NCBI GenBank assembly: GCA_023381535.1
Contig: JAMCSN010000108.1
Coordinates: 62,001 to 126,000, forward strand
DNA length: 64,000 nt
Source: Bacteroidota bacterium
Lineage (GTDB): Bacteria > Bacteroidota > Ignavibacteria > Ignavibacteriales > Melioribacteraceae
Direction: 5' to 3'
Shown here: positions 37,001 through 46,278 of the stretch, piece by piece
How the letters are laid out: each line of letters begins with the position of its first letter
Position numbering within the stretch: position 1 is the stretch's first letter
The notes under the pieces: model-generated
What the model was told of the DNA's origin: nothing
Databases searched by the model: none
What the model saw: the letters and a program-made list of their open reading frames with translations, nothing else
Position numbers and translations under genes: made by a program

Positions 37001-37421
37001 ACACGGAGCAGAGTTTATTTTTACGATTCCGGTTTCATCGACCTACATACTTCTTGTTGATGACGCAAAGATGGATAGAGTTCTTTACTCAAAACTTCTG
37101 AAGAACCTGATGCCGAACTACAGCGTGCTCGAAGCGGAGAACGGTCGTCATGCACTCGACGTGATCAAACAATATTCGCCGGCACTTATTATTACAGATC
37201 ATCACATGCCGCTTATGAGCGGATACGATCTTGTGAAGCAGTTGAACGTGACTGAATTGAAATACAAACCGCCGGTAATTATTCTGAGCGGGGACATAAC
37301 AAAATCGATTGAAGAAGAATACAAATCAATCGGCGTTGAATACATTTTTCAGAAACCGGTCAATCTCGGCAATTTCAAAAACGCGATCGAGAATTCTCTG
37401 CGCAAAGCAATTTACACGTGA
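34008..37421 (+). CDS. Multi-PAS hybrid sensor histidine kinase
   Basis: Soluble sensor kinase of 1137 residues with no membrane helix. Five to six PAS domains line up: about 25-140 (APVGILIFQRDGKIKFANN), a degenerate one at 150-265, 275-390 (VVDGLIGLNKSGKIVFWNESS), 400-515 (SHDFICTLDLRGLITYANP), 520-640 and 645-765 (PAS_3-like, KIIHPDD). The HisKA domain has H795 in IVSHDLRTPFSSILG, the ATPase domain has NNLISNAIKFT, DDGIGI and GSGLGLSL, and a C-terminal receiver has D1064 in IITDHHMPLMSG. No DNA-binding regulator is adjacent, so its output must be encoded elsewhere. The ATG five codons later (34023) is an alternative start. Confidence 0.92.
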   Translation: MSFEPMISSMDRTFEKSGAEVSFKEILEYAPVGILIFQRDGKIKFANNNLFAFKNVLGGNPSEVIGRSIFEYRLFESVDIRNDLDTIKNGGAFEREITTSRTLSGGKVTLFLKGSPIIIDDEFSGGVLILEDIKQKAEVSELSLGQSAKFRDFLGSISDFYLMADTDGGVKFHSQKNADMFDFIFDAETLKTTPQTKKLSSFLFKNLLENVVSSNQALSTQFPFEKDSRNYIASVTLVPFSEDGFSVDFVTVLLKMLTKETEEPTLSAEEIDELSKYQQITANVVDGLIGLNKSGKIVFWNESSAKIFGLARSEVYGKFIGKILPAIDEKYFEEIQNSLKENKTWQSEIKVGEDESIAEYFFLKGGVIGEEADETIMLLCSNVTERIRKENELKKSEERFRNIVTNSHDFICTLDLRGLITYANPRFLEVFQYGEDELRNVRFAELIDSYFLMQNSFTLSDVATKNLQSAELPLITKMGQKIHVLASFATVKDITGTVQYYNVILTDITLKKESEKDLLLIRSVFEASQDGIALISKNRFVLVNDSFVKMFGYRSASEILGENPVKFADKKDKEKLSRYMELADEKNESPSRYSFTGVRRDKSIVEIENSVSSYQIENENFLVWVFRDVTEEKKAQNELLASEERYRSITENINECIWTAENKGGQLQAVFYTPAIRRITSYDAQQFLDDPELWGKIIHPDDADFVGDKLDKLYKNRSRNSETLEYRIIDSSGNVIWIENKISIIRDAKGRIQKIFGIISDITIPKRAEEELKKSAQELKESNETKDRFISIVSHDLRTPFSSILGFTDLLLTDDELDEEKKKQYVEFIQESSKSMLSLVNSLLDWTRLQTGRIKFEPERINVKYVISKAIQILSGTALQKHINLVSDLTKDFYVHADENLLLQVFNNLISNAIKFTKPNGNIKIDATADIEKRQVRFSVKDDGIGIKKEDIAKLFKIDSKFTTAGTEGEKGSGLGLSLVHEIINKHGGNIWVESEYGHGAEFIFTIPVSSTYILLVDDAKMDRVLYSKLLKNLMPNYSVLEAENGRHALDVIKQYSPALIITDHHMPLMSGYDLVKQLNVTELKYKPPVIILSGDITKSIEEEYKSIGVEYIFQKPVNLGNFKNAIENSLRKAIYT

Positions 37422-37430
37422 TGCTTAGCG

Positions 37431-39557
37431 TTATTTCAATTTTAGAACGGCTCCCGTAGTAGGTCCCAATTTGATGCTGCCTTCCGAATCGTAAAGCGGT
37501 TTAACCCCGGCTTTGTCTTTATCAACTAAAACTTCCCACTTGCCCTCCGGCAAAGAAAATTCCAGTTCTTGATTCGGATCCGCATTGAAGAGAACAACGA
37601 AGTTTTGATTTTGATATTTCAGCGTGTAAGCCAAACCGAATTGACTTTTCGGATTATCATGAAAAGTGATGTCGGAATAACCGGCATGACGGAACGCATC
37701 GTAAGTGTTTCGCAGCTTGATCAATCCTTTGTAATAATCAACAAGGTCTTTGTTGATCTCAGCATGCTTGTAATTGATGTAGTTGGTCGCGTTGTCTTTG
37801 TTATATGAATTGTGATCGATCTTGCCGCGGGTTGGATCATCGAATCTTAAATTGTAAGGAACAACTTTCGTGCGCGCAAATTCCTGTCCTTCCTGTATCA
37901 TCGTAATACCTTGTGATGTAAAAAGAAACAACGCGCCTAGTTTGTTCAGCTTTGTCTGAAGGGGAGTGAGCTTTACAAACTTATCTACATCTTTCATGGT
38001 TTTCTCCGGATCGACTTCATGCGAACCGATGCGAATGAAATCGCCGAATGTGTAACCGTCGTGCGATTCCAAATAGTTAACAGAAAAATCTTTTTTGGAA
38101 AATAGTCCGAGTGAATCGCGAAGCAATGTTCCGTTTACGTAACTTTTAATTCTTTGCGGTGAATTATTTCCATACCATTGTCCAAAGATCCAGCCGAGTC
38201 CGTTATTCGGATTTTCACCTTTGATACCGTTGCGGATTTGATCGTTCCAAGCGCCCCAGCCGTGTTGTGCAACGCCTTTGGGATCGTAAGCGCCGCCCCA
38301 CGGTTCGCACACGAACACAACATTTGGATTTATTTTTTTCGCTTCAGCAACGATCTCATCAATCGTTCCGTAATCGATTAACGTTCCGAGGTCGAATCTG
38401 AAACCGTCAACGTGATATTCTTTCATCCAGTACAAAATACTTTCAACGATAAGCCGCCGCACCATCGGCCGCTCGGTTTTCAGATCGTTGCCGCATCCGC
38501 TTCTGGCAATATAGTTGCCTTTGCTGTCGAGGCGGAAATAATATTCTTTGTCGATCTGTTTTAAATTTCCGATTTCATATTCCGATAGATGATTGTAAAC
38601 GACATCCATTATCACCGCAATTCCGTCTTTATGGAATGCCTTCACCATATTTTTGAAACCGTTAATCTGCGCTCCGTCTTTGCCGATCCATTTATTCCAC
38701 TTCAGTTTACTCCAGCTTTCATTGTAGTATGCGCACGGTGCAAAAAAGTTTGACGTCATGTATCCCCAATAATTTCTCGAATACGGATTCCACGTGTTGA
38801 ACTTTCCGTCCATCGAATCGCGGTAGGGAATTTCTATAACACCGAATTCTTGGGAAGGTAAAAGTTCTACCGTATTAACGCCGAGAGATTTTATGTAATC
38901 TAGTCCGCCGCGAATTCCTTTTTCTGTCAGACCTTTATATGAGCCGCGGTATTTTGCGCCGGAAGATTTATCTTCCGTCATATCGCGGATGTGCATTTCG
39001 TAAATGATCAGGTCGCGCCAATCTTGTTTGATCCACTGTGTCCCTTCCCAATCGAACGGTTCATCTTTAACTACAATCGCGCGGCGGGGATTCATATATG
39101 TTGTGAAGGACGTAACGGCTTTTGCGTAAGGATCAACACAGATCGGTTTGTTCTCGTTCGAAATGTCATCGCCTTCATGGTAAACTTTGTAGCCGTAATA
39201 TCTTCCGTACAGTTCGCCGGCTATCGAAACTTCCCACACTCCGTTTTCATCTTTGGTCAGCAAATATTCATTGCCGTTTTTTTGTTTCGGTCTGTTGAAC
39301 AGACAAAGTTTTACATGAGTTGCCGTCGGTGCGAACAACCTGAATACCGTTTTGCCGTTTTCAACAAATGATCCGAGTTTCTTGTTGGAAAAGAAATCGT
39401 CTAATTTTTTTATAGTTTTTCGGGACTCTAAAGAGCCGTCGATTGATCGTGTGTGCCGTGCTTCACGTAAGTACAATTTTTCTCCTAAAGAATTTTTTAC
39501 GGAAAAGAGTAATCCTGATAGGATAAATGCCAATATTATTATTGAAGGCTTTTTCAT
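37431..39557 (-). CDS. Secreted type I pullulanase (GH13)
   Basis: Alpha-1,6-glucan debranching enzyme, 708 residues. An N-terminal hydrophobic segment (IIILAFILSGLLFSV) acts as signal or anchor. A CBM48-like domain follows (about 60-150, TVFRLFAPTATHVKLCLF), then the GH13 barrel with region I VIMDVVYNHLSEYE, region II GFRFDLGTLIDYG (nucleophile D), region III FVCEPWGG (acid E) and region IV YLESHDGYTF. YNHL...WGYMTSNFFAP fits pullulanase. It lies 53 bases downstream of the GH31 gene, forming a starch/glycogen-oligosaccharide pair. Its end meets the sensor kinase gene convergently with only 9 bases between stops. Confidence 0.92.
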   Translation of the reverse strand: MKKPSIIILAFILSGLLFSVKNSLGEKLYLREARHTRSIDGSLESRKTIKKLDDFFSNKKLGSFVENGKTVFRLFAPTATHVKLCLFNRPKQKNGNEYLLTKDENGVWEVSIAGELYGRYYGYKVYHEGDDISNENKPICVDPYAKAVTSFTTYMNPRRAIVVKDEPFDWEGTQWIKQDWRDLIIYEMHIRDMTEDKSSGAKYRGSYKGLTEKGIRGGLDYIKSLGVNTVELLPSQEFGVIEIPYRDSMDGKFNTWNPYSRNYWGYMTSNFFAPCAYYNESWSKLKWNKWIGKDGAQINGFKNMVKAFHKDGIAVIMDVVYNHLSEYEIGNLKQIDKEYYFRLDSKGNYIARSGCGNDLKTERPMVRRLIVESILYWMKEYHVDGFRFDLGTLIDYGTIDEIVAEAKKINPNVVFVCEPWGGAYDPKGVAQHGWGAWNDQIRNGIKGENPNNGLGWIFGQWYGNNSPQRIKSYVNGTLLRDSLGLFSKKDFSVNYLESHDGYTFGDFIRIGSHEVDPEKTMKDVDKFVKLTPLQTKLNKLGALFLFTSQGITMIQEGQEFARTKVVPYNLRFDDPTRGKIDHNSYNKDNATNYINYKHAEINKDLVDYYKGLIKLRNTYDAFRHAGYSDITFHDNPKSQFGLAYTLKYQNQNFVVLFNADPNQELEFSLPEGKWEVLVDKDKAGVKPLYDSEGSIKLGPTTGAVLKLK

Positions 39558-39610
39558 TTTATTTCACTCAAAAAGTTGACATCGTTTATGCTGAACCCAA
39601 AGTAAAGTTT

Positions 39611-42028
39611 TCAATATTCAAGTTGTACGATAAAATTGCCGGTATCGGCAACCTTTATCTGCAAAATATTTTTCGATGAATCATACTTTACGGCATCGCC
39701 TGATAACACTTTATCATTCACCTTAACTTTTTTCGGTTCTGCAGAATCTACCAAAGTAAAAAGATAATTTTTTCTATCGCTTTTGTAAGCGTCTTTCAAT
39801 TTTGTCACATCCAATTTTGAAATCTTAGATTTAGTTTCAAACGTAAATTTGGTTAACGAGTATTTTCCCGTTTCGTATTCGTAATCTTTGCCGTTATCTT
39901 CATACAAAGTGTATTCTGATTTTTCGGAAGGGAAGATAACAAGTTCAAGCTTCTCAATATTTTTCTCACCTACATAATTCTGAACTTCCTCCATTGGTAT
40001 CATGCCGCCTTGCTTGATGAAAAGCGGAATTTTGTTGAGCGGCACTTCAAAAAGTTTCCATTCACCGCCCGTCACAACTTTATTGTTCATCCAGTCATAC
40101 CATTTTCCTTCAGGCAGATAAAGTTTTTTCGTGGTTTCAGTTGATACAACCATAGGCGCAACAAGAAGATTTTCACCAATCATAAATTGATATTGAGCGT
40201 CGCGGAAATAACAATTTTCATCGTTCTGATAATTGATGAACATGCTGCGCATTATCGGTAAACCGGTTTGAGCGGCAACATAAAACTCGTTATACCAGAA
40301 AGGAAGAAGTTTGTAGCGGAGCTGAATTGCCTGGCGGGAATATTCTTCAACTGTTTCGTTGAATGCAAAAGGTTCGCGGGCTCGTGTATCGAGTGCAGAA
40401 TGTCCGCGGAAGAAAGGAGTAAACGCGCCAAGCTGCATCCAGCGGATGTACATTTCATTAGTTGGTTCGCCGCCCATGAATCCGCCAACATCGGAACCGA
40501 TAAACGGCTGCCCGCTTAATCCAACATTTTGCGGCATCACACACGCGAGGCGCAAATGTTCTTCGCTGGAAACATTATCGCCGGTCCAGTTGGCAGCATA
40601 TCTCTGGATTCCCGCAAAACCGGAACGGCTTAAAATAAAATGCCGCTGATCGGAATATTTTCTTAATCCGTCGCGGGTTGCTTTAGCCATTTCGAGCGCG
40701 TAAACATTTTTTATTTTTTTATGATTTGAGATTAATCCATTGTCGTAATACTGAACCATATCCGGAACGTTTCCGCCGCCCCAGACAGCGGGCTCATTCA
40801 TATCATTCCAAAATCCTTCAACTCCTTGATTGAGTAACGCAGAAAGTTTTTCTCCCCACCAGTCGCGGGTTTCTTTTTTTGTAAAATCGGGAAAGTAAGC
40901 CCAGCTTGGCCAAACCTCGCCTTGATAAGGTACGCCATCGGGATATTTAACAAAAAGATTTTTTTCTAATCCTTCCTTTGCAGCAAAATAATTTGAATCT
41001 GCTTTTACGCCGGGATCAATAATAGGAATAACTTTGAACCCGTCTTTCTTAAGATCGGATAACATTTGCGGCGGATTTGGAAAACGTTCTTTATCCCACG
41101 TGAACACGCGGTAACCGTCCATGTAATGAATGTCGAGATAAATTACATCGCACGGAATATTATTGCTTCGAAAACTTTTTGCTATTGACCGGACTTTGGA
41201 TTCGGGATAATAACTCCATCTGCTTTGCTGATAACCGAGCGCCCACATCGGCGGCAATTCCATTCTTCCGGTAAGTTTTGTGTAATCGGAAATAACGCGC
41301 TTAAATTCCGGTCCGTAAATAAAATAATAATCCATCTCGCCCTTATCGGCGCCAAACCAGTAGAAACGGTTATTGCTTGCACCCATGTTGAAGTATGATT
41401 TATAAGTGTTGTCGAAAAAGATTCCGTAAGCTTTGTGATTGCGAAGTCCCATAAAAAACGGAATTGAAACGTAAAGCGGCTCTTGTCTTCCAGTGTAACC
41501 GTAAAAGTCGGTATTCCACATTGTGTATTGTTCGCCGTTCTTGATCAAGCTTTCATTTGCTTTTTCGCCCAGGCCAAAAAATCTTTCATCTGTAAAAAGT
41601 TTTTTATGACAGCGCACTTCATCTTTATCAAATGAAACACCGAAACTTTCTTCATCGGAATTCAACAGATTCATTTGTTTGTCATATATAGATACGCGGC
41701 AGGGATTTTTTTTGATATGAACAATCAGTTCATCTGTTTCAATAACAAAAAAATCTTTTTCTTCTTTGAAATCGAATTTTATTTTTTCCGGTTGCTGGTA
41801 AATAACGGCGTAAGAGGTTGCCTGAGAAAAATCATTTTGATTAGTATATCGGAAACGAATCAAGTTTTGCTCGACAACGTAGATGTTCAACTTTGCATTG
41901 CTGAGCGTAAACTCAACGCGGTTAGATTCCAACTTGAAACTTTTTACCCCACCAACAAAATCAAATCCCGCATAAACAACGGAAATAAAAAAGAAGAATG
42001 CCAATGAAGTAAAAATTGTCTTTTCCAT
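39611..42028 (-). CDS. Secreted alpha-glucosidase (GH31)
   Basis: Releases glucose from alpha-glucan ends, about 805 residues. The ATG at 42028 gives a signal peptide (MEKTIFTSLAFFFFISVVYAG); a longer frame from 42136 would bury it. The GH31 N-terminal domain (FFGLGEKANESLIKNGEQYTMWNTD) and barrel are intact: PPMWALGYQQSRWSYY, IYLDIHYMDGYRVFTWD, the nucleophile aspartate in GFWNDMNEPAVWGG and the acid/base region FVGSDVGGFMGGEP-like IGSDVGGFMG. It is the first gene of the pair with pullulanase, consistent with stepwise starch breakdown outside the cytoplasm. Confidence 0.92.
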   Translation of the reverse strand: MEKTIFTSLAFFFFISVVYAGFDFVGGVKSFKLESNRVEFTLSNAKLNIYVVEQNLIRFRYTNQNDFSQATSYAVIYQQPEKIKFDFKEEKDFFVIETDELIVHIKKNPCRVSIYDKQMNLLNSDEESFGVSFDKDEVRCHKKLFTDERFFGLGEKANESLIKNGEQYTMWNTDFYGYTGRQEPLYVSIPFFMGLRNHKAYGIFFDNTYKSYFNMGASNNRFYWFGADKGEMDYYFIYGPEFKRVISDYTKLTGRMELPPMWALGYQQSRWSYYPESKVRSIAKSFRSNNIPCDVIYLDIHYMDGYRVFTWDKERFPNPPQMLSDLKKDGFKVIPIIDPGVKADSNYFAAKEGLEKNLFVKYPDGVPYQGEVWPSWAYFPDFTKKETRDWWGEKLSALLNQGVEGFWNDMNEPAVWGGGNVPDMVQYYDNGLISNHKKIKNVYALEMAKATRDGLRKYSDQRHFILSRSGFAGIQRYAANWTGDNVSSEEHLRLACVMPQNVGLSGQPFIGSDVGGFMGGEPTNEMYIRWMQLGAFTPFFRGHSALDTRAREPFAFNETVEEYSRQAIQLRYKLLPFWYNEFYVAAQTGLPIMRSMFINYQNDENCYFRDAQYQFMIGENLLVAPMVVSTETTKKLYLPEGKWYDWMNNKVVTGGEWKLFEVPLNKIPLFIKQGGMIPMEEVQNYVGEKNIEKLELVIFPSEKSEYTLYEDNGKDYEYETGKYSLTKFTFETKSKISKLDVTKLKDAYKSDRKNYLFTLVDSAEPKKVKVNDKVLSGDAVKYDSSKNILQIKVADTGNFIVQLEY

Positions 42029-42263
42029 TTTGATTCCTAATATTGAAATATGTGGGCAGAAAAATATGAATTGTGCGGTTGAATGGAAAATTGTATGCGC
42101 AAAAATTGTGGAAAACCGGTTTGAATCAATAATCAAAGTCGAGGCGCCAAATTATTTAAAGTTTTCGATTGACTATGATAAACTATTTGCGGAATTTCAT
42201 GTGGCGCTGACACAAACTTCTCTCCTGAATAAATAATTCTTACAACAAAATCAGAGGGTCAAT

Positions 42264-42686
42264 ATGAACGTAAAAAAACTAATTATTGCCTTTGTCGTTG
42301 TGTTTATTCTATTGGAGGCAACAAACTACCTTGTCAACATGGTAATTTTATCTTCCACTTACGCTAATCCCGATATTTCCAAAATTTTCCGGCCAATGGC
42401 TGAGATGGAATCCAAAATGTGGATGATGTGGATCGCAGATTTGGTTTATTCATTTTTCTTTGTATTCATTTTTGTTAAAGGTTATGAGAGCAAAGGAATC
42501 ATGGAAGGTGTCCGCTACGGAATTTATATTGGTCTCTTCATACAGCTTTTGGCAGCCGTAGCTCAGAACGTTTTTTATCCGGTACCTGGTTACCTTGCTG
42601 TTCAGTGGTTTATTTACGGATTGATTCAATCCGTAATTTTTGGCGTTGCAGCAGCAATGATTTACAAACCAAAAGCCGCAGCATAA
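42264..42686 (+). CDS. Four-helix integral membrane protein, unknown
   Basis: Protein of 140 residues with four hydrophobic stretches (about 5-30, 52-73, 82-105 and 110-133) and short loops. I cannot assign a family with confidence. GAGGGTC precedes the ATG and a bidirectional terminator follows, so it is an independent unit. It diverges from the GH31 gene over a 235-base spacer. No catalytic or binding motif is visible. Confidence 0.65.
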   Translation: MNVKKLIIAFVVVFILLEATNYLVNMVILSSTYANPDISKIFRPMAEMESKMWMMWIADLVYSFFFVFIFVKGYESKGIMEGVRYGIYIGLFIQLLAAVAQNVFYPVPGYLAVQWFIYGLIQSVIFGVAAAMIYKPKAAA

Positions 42687-42710
42687 TGAGCGAATGAAAT
42701 TGTAATAAAT

Positions 42711-42745
42711 AAAAACCGGAGCGGATTAGTCTTCTCCGGTTTTTT
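42711..42745. terminator. Bidirectional rho-independent terminator
   Basis: Stem AAAAACCGGAG / CTCCGGTTTTT (42711-42721 with 42734-42744) and a 12-nt loop. A U-run follows in both directions, so it serves the membrane protein gene on the plus strand and the M1 peptidase gene on the minus strand. Confidence 0.88.
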
Positions 42746-42758
42746 CTTTTTAGAAATG

Positions 42759-44762
42759 CTACTTGAGCAGCATCATTTTCTTAGTCTCAATGAAATCGCC
42801 GCATTTAAGGGTGTAGTAATAAACACCACTGGATAATTGAAAATTGCGAATTGCGAATTGATAATTATATATACCCGCATGCTGAAATTGATTAACCAAT
42901 GTTGCCACCTCTTTACCCAATTCATCATAAACTTTCAAACTTACGTTGCTCGCAATCGGTAGCTGATAACTGATGACCGTCGATGGATTAAACGGATTCG
43001 GATAATTTTGAGAAAGGTAAAAACTAGATGGTGTGATAAAAAGGTCCGGCTCAAAATTGATTGCCAGGATATCTTTTAGCAGCCAATTTTTTGGATCAAC
43101 TTGAATTGAGAGTGGCTTTCCGTTTAACGGGAATTGGAATACCTGAGTTTGCAAATTATTTACTATCGAGAAATTTTCTACGCCATTTTCAGTGTTAACA
43201 GTCAATTGTATGGGCATTGTAAAAAAAGATGGATTTGTATTAACGTTTTGCACAACACGAACTACTAAACTGTAATTATTCCCATTGGTTGTTTCATAGT
43301 TCCACCCAAACGTGTACTTCGGATAATTCTCGCCGTAAATCCATTCCCGAAAAAAATAATTTAAGTCCATTCCGCTTACACGTTCAGCAATACGCTGAAA
43401 ATCTTCTGTTGTTGCTACGTTGTATGCAAGTCCCGGTTCGTTTGAGTATTCTTTCATGATTTCGAAAAAATTAACATCGCCAACAATTCCGCGCAGCATG
43501 TGAAGAACCATTGCACCTTTTTTGTATGAACGCGCCGAATTAAAAATCTCGTTTTCATCGTTAATGTTTTGAACGTAGATCGTTCCAGTTGCAGTTTTAG
43601 CTCGCGTCATAAAGTTTGAGACGTAACTGTTGAAATCTGCCGTTCCGTATTTTGCTTCCCGGTAAATGCATTCGCAGTACGAAGCGAATCCTTCATTCAG
43701 CCAAATATTTTGCCAATCCTTGCATGTTACTTTGTCGCCGAACCATTGATGTGATAATTCGTGAGCGATTACCATTTCGTTATCCATCGCGCCGCCGCCG
43801 AGAGAGGTGCACGTTTGATGTTCCATTCCACCGCCCCATGCAAATTCCGCATGAGCATATTTTTCTCTCGTGTAAGGATATGTTCCAAACTTATCGGAAT
43901 AAATTTGCATCATGTCTTTGGTCTTATCTAAAACAGTTTTCCTCGCTGCTGTTAATCTTTCGGGATAGCTGTAATGAATGATCGGAAAAGTTTTTCCCGG
44001 CGCGTACTGAAATGTGTCCTGATAAATTTCATAATTGCTGACGGCTATCGAGATCAAATAATTGGCAATGGGGTAACTATTATGCCATTTGTATGTTTTT
44101 GTTCCGTTGCCGTTGTTAACAACATCAACAAGTTTTCCGTTTGAAACGGAAGTGTATGAACTGTCTGCGGTAATCCATACATCCGATGAATCGGCTTTGT
44201 CTGCGGGAGTGTCTTTCGAAGGCCACCAATCGCATGCGCCGTACGGTTCGCTTAATGATGAAATAACGATTTTCCCGGCATTCTGATCATAAAAAGAAAA
44301 TGAAGCGCTGCTTATCAAACCATTTCCGGAAGTTGGAACACCGGCATAAGAGATAACAACGCTAAACGATTCTCCCAAAGAATAATTTCTATTAAGCGTA
44401 ATTACAAGTTGATTGCTGTTTGAGGGCTGAGAAAAACTCAAATTGTTTCCGCTCAAAGTTACCGATGATACGGTTAAAGCATTTACCAAATCCAGGTAGA
44501 ATGAGTTGATTTGTGACCGAGCAACGCGGGCGTTAACAGTAACCCTTCCTAACAAGTAATTTGGATTTGCAGTAACTGTGAGATCTATTTTATAGTAGGT
44601 AACGTCAATGTTGCTGTCGCCGGGATACTGAATTTGAGAAATCTTATTCAGCTGCTGAAACGCACGTATCTTGGCTTGTGAACAGTAATCAGCACCATCC
44701 TGCGCGAACGTTATGACATGTACAAAGAAAAGGATTGCGATGAAGAATGAATATTTTTTCAC
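42759..44762 (-). CDS. Secreted M1 family aminopeptidase with T9SS sorting tail
   Basis: Zinc aminopeptidase of 667 residues. Signal peptide MKKYSFFIAILFFVHVITFAQ, then the M1 N-terminal beta domain, the GGMEH exopeptidase motif (311-314) and HELSHQW (334-340) with the third zinc ligand E357, i.e. HExxH-18-E. After about residue 585 comes the type IX (Por) tail: NYPNPFNPSTVISYQLP ... LKVYDELGKEVATLV ... SGVYYYTLK ... ETKKMMLLK. So the protein should cross the outer membrane and be released or attached to the surface. Within the tail, the codons for YQFAIRNFQ are simple AATTCGC-type repeat DNA. Confidence 0.94.
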   Translation of the reverse strand: MKKYSFFIAILFFVHVITFAQDGADYCSQAKIRAFQQLNKISQIQYPGDSNIDVTYYKIDLTVTANPNYLLGRVTVNARVARSQINSFYLDLVNALTVSSVTLSGNNLSFSQPSNSNQLVITLNRNYSLGESFSVVISYAGVPTSGNGLISSASFSFYDQNAGKIVISSLSEPYGACDWWPSKDTPADKADSSDVWITADSSYTSVSNGKLVDVVNNGNGTKTYKWHNSYPIANYLISIAVSNYEIYQDTFQYAPGKTFPIIHYSYPERLTAARKTVLDKTKDMMQIYSDKFGTYPYTREKYAHAEFAWGGGMEHQTCTSLGGGAMDNEMVIAHELSHQWFGDKVTCKDWQNIWLNEGFASYCECIYREAKYGTADFNSYVSNFMTRAKTATGTIYVQNINDENEIFNSARSYKKGAMVLHMLRGIVGDVNFFEIMKEYSNEPGLAYNVATTEDFQRIAERVSGMDLNYFFREWIYGENYPKYTFGWNYETTNGNNYSLVVRVVQNVNTNPSFFTMPIQLTVNTENGVENFSIVNNLQTQVFQFPLNGKPLSIQVDPKNWLLKDILAINFEPDLFITPSSFYLSQNYPNPFNPSTVISYQLPIASNVSLKVYDELGKEVATLVNQFQHAGIYNYQFAIRNFQLSSGVYYYTLKCGDFIETKKMMLLK

Positions 44763-44991
44763 GTGTTACCTTTTATTTTACGGCGGAAAATATTCAACTA
44801 TGAGCTCAAGGGAAAGAGATTTTTTCCTGGACTATTAGGTCTGTGATGAAAATTATAGAAGTAGAAATATCTTCTATCATAAGTATTAATGATGAATATT
44901 TTCTATTTTTATTAAAAGCTGTTGCAAAGATTGTAAAACAGTTGCAGTAAAACTGATTCATCCAATCATACGAAATTAGTAAGGATATAAA

Positions 44992-46260
44992 ATGAGCAGA
45001 CATTCAAAAATTTTTATAGGACTGATTTTTGGTGCAGTTGCCGGCGTTGCGTGCAACTTCCTATTTCCAAATGCACCCTGGCTGGTAATCGTCCAGAATT
45101 ATATAAGCGATCCGTTAGGAAAAATATTTTTGAATCTGCTTATCATGATGGTTATCCCGCTGGTGTTTGCAAGTCTCTCTTTAGGTGTGGCGCAGATTGG
45201 TGATTTGAAAAAACTTGGCCGCATTGGATTCAAAACTATCAGCTACTTTATTCTTGTCACAACTCTTGCTGTTACTATTGGTTTGGTACTTGTTAATGTT
45301 ATTCGTCCGGGCGATTATTTGCCCGCTGAAACTAAGACTCAATTGTTAACTTCATACAGAGGGCAAGCAACTGAAATAAAAGAAGCAACCGAGAAAACGG
45401 AATTTGGAATTCAAACTTTGGTAAACATTGTTCCTCGCAATCCATTTTCGGCAGTAGCTAAGCCAAGTCCCGATATGCTTGCGCTAATCTTTGTCTCTTT
45501 GATCGTTGGGATTGCTCTTACTCTGATTGATAAAAAGAAGGCGGAACCATTGATTCGTTTGCTTGAAGGAATTAACGACGTTACTGTGATCGTAATAAAT
45601 CTTGCGATGAAGCTGGCTCCGTTCGGTGTTGCGGCTTTGATCTTCAGTGTGACTTCTAGATTCGGTTTTCATCTTCTGGTCGCGTTAAGCATGTACATCA
45701 TTACCGTTTTAGTGGGATTAGCGATTCATCAGTTCGGAGTTTTTTCAATTCTTATAAAAATATTTGCGCGCTATAATCCGATGAAATTCTTCCGAAAGGT
45801 AGAGACGGTTATGTTGACTGCTTTTTCAACCAGTTCCAGCAGCGCAACATTGCCTACTACAATGTCGGTCTCACAAGAGAATCTTGGCATCCCTTCTCAA
45901 ATAACCGGCTTCGTTTTGCCGTTGGGCGCCACAATGAATATGAACGGCACTGCTTTGTTTGAAGGAGTGACCGTTCTTTTTCTCGCTCAAGTTTTCGGAA
46001 TTAATTTATCTCTTGGAATGCAAATAGTGGTTATCATAATGAGTGTGCTCACAGCAATAGGTTCTGCTGGAGTGCCGTCTGGTTCAATACCGTTGTTGGT
46101 TATTGTGCTGGCAATGGTTAACATTCCGCCTGAAGGCATTGCAATTATTCTCGGCGCTGATCGGCTGCTGGATATGTGCAGAACCGTCCTGAATGTTACC
46201 GGTGATATTACATGCGCTGCTTATATTGCGCGGTCGGAAGGATTTGAGCTTAAGCAATAA
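44992..46260 (+). CDS. Dicarboxylate/amino acid:cation symporter (DAACS/GltP-DctA family)
   Basis: Inner-membrane sodium- or proton-coupled uptake of glutamate/aspartate or C4-dicarboxylates, 422 residues with about eight membrane helices and two re-entrant loops. The serine-rich hairpin (TSSSSATLPTTM), the NMNGTALFEGV motif, the hairpin 2 GSAGVPSGSIPLLVIVL and the helix 8 ADRLLDMCRTVLNVTGD motif are all typical. In helix 8 the R in the MCRT position usually favours acidic amino acids. AAGGA precedes the ATG. Convergent with the epimerase gene, 18 bases apart. Confidence 0.94.
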   Translation: MSRHSKIFIGLIFGAVAGVACNFLFPNAPWLVIVQNYISDPLGKIFLNLLIMMVIPLVFASLSLGVAQIGDLKKLGRIGFKTISYFILVTTLAVTIGLVLVNVIRPGDYLPAETKTQLLTSYRGQATEIKEATEKTEFGIQTLVNIVPRNPFSAVAKPSPDMLALIFVSLIVGIALTLIDKKKAEPLIRLLEGINDVTVIVINLAMKLAPFGVAALIFSVTSRFGFHLLVALSMYIITVLVGLAIHQFGVFSILIKIFARYNPMKFFRKVETVMLTAFSTSSSSATLPTTMSVSQENLGIPSQITGFVLPLGATMNMNGTALFEGVTVLFLAQVFGINLSLGMQIVVIIMSVLTAIGSAGVPSGSIPLLVIVLAMVNIPPEGIAIILGADRLLDMCRTVLNVTGDITCAAYIARSEGFELKQ

Positions 46261-46278
46261 GTATGAATGAAATTTTTG

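Noticed and set aside
42030..42236. Plus-strand frame of 68 codons before the small membrane protein
   Set aside because: It occupies the divergent spacer with GH31, lacks a ribosome binding site and resembles no protein.
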